The position numbers and the translations under genes are program-made. The notes under the pieces were generated by a model. The model made no database searches and was not told the DNA's origin. It worked only from the letters and a program-made list of their open reading frames with translations. From IMG/VR virus record IMGVR_UViG_3300043571_000203, positions 1 through 32,010 of that record: DNA of 32,010 nt. One strand, given 5' to 3'. This DNA is from a virus. Within the stretch, counting starts at the first letter, position 1. Each line of letters opens with the position of its first letter. Shown here in pieces: positions 28,717 through 32,010 of the stretch.

Positions 28717-29835
28717 ATGCACAAGCTGATCAACTTCACCGACGGCACGCTCCGAACGCCAGACTGGCTGGCCAAGCAGCCCAAGGGCGTAGACGCAGTG
28801 ATCGTGCAGCCCAAGGGTGACAGCGGCAAGGACGACCTGCTGCTGGCCAAGGGCGAGGGCCGCAATGGCGGCGACTGCTTGCTGGTACAGTCCAGCAATG
28901 ACGTGCAGGGCCTGCCAGGATTCTGGATTGCCAAGTACGTCAGCACCGGGCGGTCCACCATGAACCTCAACGACGAACGCGGCTTCCTGCTGCCACGCGG
29001 CGTTCGCGCGAACCGATTCAGCTTCTGGATGCGTTTTGACAAGGGATTTCGGGTTCAGTCGAGTGCGCGGGCGACCAGCAATTTCATTGTCGGCACCTAC
29101 CACTACGACCCGGCCAAGCTGGGCACCGGGCCGGTCGTCGAGTCGAGCAACTGGCACTTCTACCACCAGCTCCTGGTGCGGCATAACCAAGCCGACGGTG
29201 AGTGGGTACAGGTCGTCGTGAACGAGCTGCCGCAGCACCAGCGAGGGGTCAGCAAGGGCTTTCCGCCTGTGAACCCGACGCAGCCGGCTGGAGACTACTG
29301 GGAGCTGGCGACGCGAATCTATTTGGATTGCCACCCGTACATGTCCGCGGCGGAGATCAGGTACCCAGTCCGCATGTTCGTCGACGACATCGCCTTTGAC
29401 TACGTCGAGCCGCCGCTGCAGCTACGTTGCAAGCTGAAGACGCAGTCGCTGACGATTCCGCGCAGCAAGACGACCAAGATCGCGGTCGAGCTCTGGAACG
29501 ACAGCACCAAGCCTGTCAGCGGCATTGCAGGGCACCGCTCGCGGTACAGCTGGACGCCGACACTCGTGGACCCCTACACCGAAAAGTCGGTGCATAACCA
29601 GAGAATTACGCTGCAGCCTGGTCTCAACCAACTAGAGCTGCTGATCACGCCTCGCGAGGCGATGAAACCAGGCACCTCGATGCTGCACGGCGTCATTTTT
29701 GTGCCTGACAGCGAGGCCCGACCGAAGAACCATTCGCACGCTGACCCTAACGTACAGATCGCGGCAGCCTACGGCGTGAACGGTCCTAGTGACTGCTCGC
29801 CGGTTCACGCTGCGGTCAAGCTGACTGTGGAGTGA
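28717..29835 (+). CDS. Virion surface protein with jelly-roll-like and Ig-like segments
   Basis: This 372-residue product begins H-K-L-I-N-F-T-D-G-T-L-R-T-P. It has a first beta-rich part with F-S-F-W-M-R-F-D-K-G-F, W-H-F-Y-H-Q-L-L-V and Y-P-V-R-M-F-V-D-D-I-A-F-D-Y (like carbohydrate-binding jelly rolls, up to about residue 235). A second beta part (about 240-330) resembles an Ig-like fold, with L-T-I-P-R-S-K-T-T-K-I-A-V-E-L-W-N-D. It follows the spike by 7 bases. A sugar-binding adhesin role is inferred; no family assignment is certain. Confidence 0.6.
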   Translation: MHKLINFTDGTLRTPDWLAKQPKGVDAVIVQPKGDSGKDDLLLAKGEGRNGGDCLLVQSSNDVQGLPGFWIAKYVSTGRSTMNLNDERGFLLPRGVRANRFSFWMRFDKGFRVQSSARATSNFIVGTYHYDPAKLGTGPVVESSNWHFYHQLLVRHNQADGEWVQVVVNELPQHQRGVSKGFPPVNPTQPAGDYWELATRIYLDCHPYMSAAEIRYPVRMFVDDIAFDYVEPPLQLRCKLKTQSLTIPRSKTTKIAVELWNDSTKPVSGIAGHRSRYSWTPTLVDPYTEKSVHNQRITLQPGLNQLELLITPREAMKPGTSMLHGVIFVPDSEARPKNHSHADPNVQIAAAYGVNGPSDCSPVHAAVKLTVE

Positions 29836-29837
29836 CC

Positions 29838-30308
29838 ATGACACCAGAAGCTATACGAGCGGCGATCCTCGCGGACCAGCAGCTACGAGCCTACGTCGAA
29901 ACCGGCAATGACCAGGCAGTGGCCGAGGCGTTGACTCCGCAGGCAACACCGGTTCCGACTGGCGAACTGTACACGGAACGAGCCCTGTTTGCGGAGCTTG
30001 GACCGCTGGTCGGCGAAAGCATCATGTCGAAACTGGAATCCTTCGCGACCACGGGCAACAGCGGCTCCTCGCTTGTGGCTCGCGGCCTGCGTTGGCTGCA
30101 GCCAGCCAACGGCGGGCTCGACTTCCAGAACGCCGACGTCCGCCTGATGCTCGCCGGCCTGCAGGTCGCGGGCATCCTGACCGCCGACGAGCTGGCCGCC
30201 CTGAACCGTCTTGGCACCAGGCCCGGCACGGTGACCGTCGACGAGATCGGCGCGGCAGTCGCTCCGTGGCGACCTGAAGGCAAGATTCAACCGATACCGG
30301 AGGCCTGA
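29838..30308 (+). CDS. Small virion-associated protein
   Basis: The 156-residue mainly helical product starts T-P-E-A-I-R-A-A-I-L-A-D-Q-Q-L-R-A-Y and continues with L-Y-T-E-R-A-L-F-A-E-L-G. Then come L-D-F-Q-N-A-D-V-R-L-M-L-A-G-L and a late L-T-A-D-E-L-A-A-L-N-R-L-G. This pattern recurs in late genes of phages from several hosts. I choose ATG 29838 (GGAG 5 bases upstream) over the in-frame GTG 29832. It may attach surface proteins; its function is not known. Confidence 0.65.
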   Translation: MTPEAIRAAILADQQLRAYVETGNDQAVAEALTPQATPVPTGELYTERALFAELGPLVGESIMSKLESFATTGNSGSSLVARGLRWLQPANGGLDFQNADVRLMLAGLQVAGILTADELAALNRLGTRPGTVTVDEIGAAVAPWRPEGKIQPIPEA

Positions 30309-30310
30309 GC

Positions 30311-30841
30311 ATGGCATTGCCTGACTACAGCGAGATCACACAGGGCACGGCAATCATCTGGGGCGAGGCCGGCGCAAGCGGTGTCACCGCGACGATCAGC
30401 CTCGATGCCCTTGCAAACGGTGCCGCACGCCAGGGCGCGAGCGTCGACCTCGGCAGCAACTTTGCCGACGAGTACTTGGTGTACCTGCGAGTGGAAACAG
30501 GGACCGCGCCAACCGCTGGCAACACTGTCGACCTGTACTTGCTGAGCAGCTACGACAACAGCAACTGGCCTGCAAAGGCGACTGGATCGGACGCTGCCTA
30601 CACGCTCGGCACGAGCGACGCAAACCTGAAGCTGGCAGGTCCGCCGGTTATGTCGTTGGTCGCGACTGCTGACGCCAACACGGTGCTCGAGCAGGCCGGC
30701 GTGGTATGGAGACCTCGTGGCCGCTACGTAACCTGCATCGTCGATAACAACCTGGGGCAGGCGATCCGCGACGAGACGACCGCCACCGACAACGGTTCGC
30801 GCGTAATCCTGGTACCTCGACGAGTCGCCATTAACGAGTAG
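30311..30841 (+). CDS. Virion structural protein, unknown
   Basis: The 176-residue protein lies 2 bases after the previous stop. It has a beta-rich, low-charge sequence: L-P-D-Y-S-E-I-T-Q-G near the start, V-D-L-Y-L-L-S-S-Y-D-N-S in the middle and C-I-V-D-N-N-L-G-Q-A-I-R near the end. It looks like a structural or adhesin component rather than an enzyme, and no family is assigned. Confidence 0.6.
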   Translation: MALPDYSEITQGTAIIWGEAGASGVTATISLDALANGAARQGASVDLGSNFADEYLVYLRVETGTAPTAGNTVDLYLLSSYDNSNWPAKATGSDAAYTLGTSDANLKLAGPPVMSLVATADANTVLEQAGVVWRPRGRYVTCIVDNNLGQAIRDETTATDNGSRVILVPRRVAINE

Positions 30842-30849
30842 GGCAGCCG

Positions 30850-32010
30850 ATGCGGTACCCAACCTGGTCTGACTACGCTTCGGGCGAGCACAGCGACGCA
30901 CCGTACCTGCATCGCAACCTGTGGGCAGCGTGGATGCCGATGTTCGGCGCGACAGGCTCCACGCTGTTCGATGTTGGTCCTCGCGGATTCCACGCGGCAG
31001 CAAACAACCGCACGAATGCGACGGACTGGGCGACGCGGCAGTTTTCAGCGGCATACTTCCAGGAAGCTAATTCGACCGGTCGATTCATTCCGCCAGCCGC
31101 ATCAACACTAGGCGGCCAGGAAGAAGCGACGATCTCCTGCTGGGTCTGGCTCGTGGCGACGCCGGCCACGACCGCCGCGTTGTACCAAGACACGGCGACG
31201 GCCCTGACAGGCGCGCGGTTTGGACTTCTATGGCAGAGCACTGGCAACATCCAGTTCCAAATGCGCGACCCGTACACGCAGCGATCGCTCGCGCCGCTGA
31301 CAAGCTCCGTGACGACCGACACGTATGGCAGGTGGTCGCACTGGGCGGCAACCTACTCCGCATCACAGGCAACGATCGTGCTCTACCGCGACGGGGTCGC
31401 AGTGCGGACCGCCAGCAACAGCGGAGATGTAATCAGGTCGACGTCAGTCTACGGCATCGGCATCGGCGGTCGTATCAGTTCGGCGGCAGCTGAGGCATCG
31501 AACGACGTCTACATCGCCGAAATGCGACTCTGGAACCGCGCACTCCACAGCGAGGAGGTGCGTGAGCTCGGCAACGCACCAGGCACCGGGTTCCGCAGAC
31601 GCAACGTCCTGTCGCGCGTGGCGGTCGCATTTGCCGCTCAGCCGCAGACGGTCACAGTACCTGTCGCCGACCTGACCGCATCAGCGGTCCTGCCCACCTA
31701 CCACATCACCACGCCGGTGCCAGTCGCAGACCTGACGGCAGCAGCGGTTCTGCCGACCTACCACCTGACCGTGCCGGTGCCTGTCGCGTCAGCGGCCGCG
31801 ACCGCCATCCTGCCAACGGCTTCTGCTACGTACATGGTCACGGTGCCTGTCGCCGAGGCGGCGGCTACCGCCATTCTGCCAGTTGCGTCTGCCACCTACA
31901 CCGTGACCGTACCGGTCGCTGACCTGACCGCCAGCGCGATCCTGCCGACGGCGTCTGCTACCTACACCATGACGGTGCCGGTCGCGACCGTAGCTGCCAC
32001 CGCCGAGGTG
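30850..32010 (+). CDS. LamG-like (concanavalin-fold) surface protein with tandem repeats, partial
   Basis: The frame runs from ATG 30850 to the right edge without a stop, 387 codons so far. After an N-terminal part (Y-L-H-R-N-L-W-A-A-W-M-P-M-F) comes a LamG-3-like domain: A-T-I-S-C-W-V-W-L, G-R-W-S-H-W-A-A-T-Y, V-L-Y-R-D-G-V-A-V and I-A-E-M-R-L-W-N-R-A-L, with the sugar-binding strand pattern. From 31651 on, about six units of 20-23 residues repeat the pattern V-T-V-P-V-A-x-x-x-A-x-A-(V/I)-L-P. The protein is probably an adhesin. The 3' end lies outside the window. Confidence 0.75.
   Translation, partial: MRYPTWSDYASGEHSDAPYLHRNLWAAWMPMFGATGSTLFDVGPRGFHAAANNRTNATDWATRQFSAAYFQEANSTGRFIPPAASTLGGQEEATISCWVWLVATPATTAALYQDTATALTGARFGLLWQSTGNIQFQMRDPYTQRSLAPLTSSVTTDTYGRWSHWAATYSASQATIVLYRDGVAVRTASNSGDVIRSTSVYGIGIGGRISSAAAEASNDVYIAEMRLWNRALHSEEVRELGNAPGTGFRRRNVLSRVAVAFAAQPQTVTVPVADLTASAVLPTYHITTPVPVADLTAAAVLPTYHLTVPVPVASAAATAILPTASATYMVTVPVAEAAATAILPVASATYTVTVPVADLTASAILPTASATYTMTVPVATVAATAEV
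31651..32010 (+). repeat. Tandem protein/DNA repeats at the 3' end of the LamG-like gene
   Basis: About six imperfect units of 57-69 bases encode V-T-V-P-V-A-x-x-x-A-x-A-(V/I)-L-P plus a variable T-Y-H or A-S-A-T-Y tail. The third to fifth units carry the longer A-T-Y tail. The array continues to the edge of the window and probably beyond it. Confidence 0.8.

Noticed and set aside
1-32010. tRNA, rRNA, CRISPR array, insertion sequence, integrase or attachment site
   Set aside because: Intergenic gaps were read for tRNA-like arms, spaced repeats and transposase or recombinase motifs; none was found.

Overview
The window is a stretch of a tailed double-stranded DNA phage or prophage of the long-tailed (siphovirus) type. 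Every gene I can support lies on the + strand, mostly with start/stop overlaps of 1 to 20 bases. The head genes follow the lambda plan: GpA-type large terminase, gpW-like joiner, lambda-family portal, protease with nested scaffold, major capsid protein. The tail genes include a G/GT-type chaperone pair and a tape measure protein. No integrase, attachment site, tRNA, rRNA or CRISPR array was seen, so free phage versus prophage cannot be decided. The host cannot be read directly. The G+C-rich sequence, the Cys-rich N-terminus of the 9222-9953 product and the tiny secreted Cys protein at 24464 recall Planctomycetota, but that is a weak inference.

Layout. 1-1320: regulators (an excisionase/MerR-like HTH protein and two paralogous XRE proteins) separated by hairpins and terminators, including a gene-free structured stretch at 941-1320. 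1321-3505: a small winged-helix-like protein, a ParB-domain protein and an unknown protein. 3506-3693: structured leader, followed by a phage-encoded CsrA homologue, a 31-residue membrane peptide, an SNase-fold nuclease and another XRE protein. 4744-9103: recombination and replication, with RusA resolvase, a PD-(D/E)XK exonuclease, a RecT-like annealing protein, zinc-finger proteins and an O-like replication protein whose gene carries iteron-like repeats, a candidate origin. 9104-10210: the early/late junction, with four TGGGG blocks spaced exactly 11 bp, one isolated gene, a terminator-like region and a promoter/operator-like palindrome.

10211-18620: packaging, head, neck and tail tube. The terminase overlaps a small AT-hook plus zinc-ribbon protein, and no conventional small terminase is visible. 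The protease gene contains an internal in-frame start with a good ribosome site, as in lambda C/Nu3. The tail chaperone gene contains a perfect T TTT TTC slippery site leading into an open -1 frame. 18595-22231: tape measure and distal tail proteins.

22243-24637: a cassette of small membrane proteins, a signal-peptide protein, a papain-like cysteine peptidase and a tiny secreted protein, which may serve lysis or host interaction. 24724-32010: virion surface proteins, including a beta-helix tail spike with two inserted repeat domains and a LamG-like protein with tandem repeats that runs off the end of the window.

The most unusual signals are the phage CsrA with GGA-rich structured RNA nearby, the GGGG-N7 array at the early/late junction, the candidate origin inside the replication gene, the AT-hook/zinc-ribbon gene in the packaging module, the frameshift and nested-gene devices, and the papain-like peptidase cassette. 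All calls come from reading the sequence; no database search was run.
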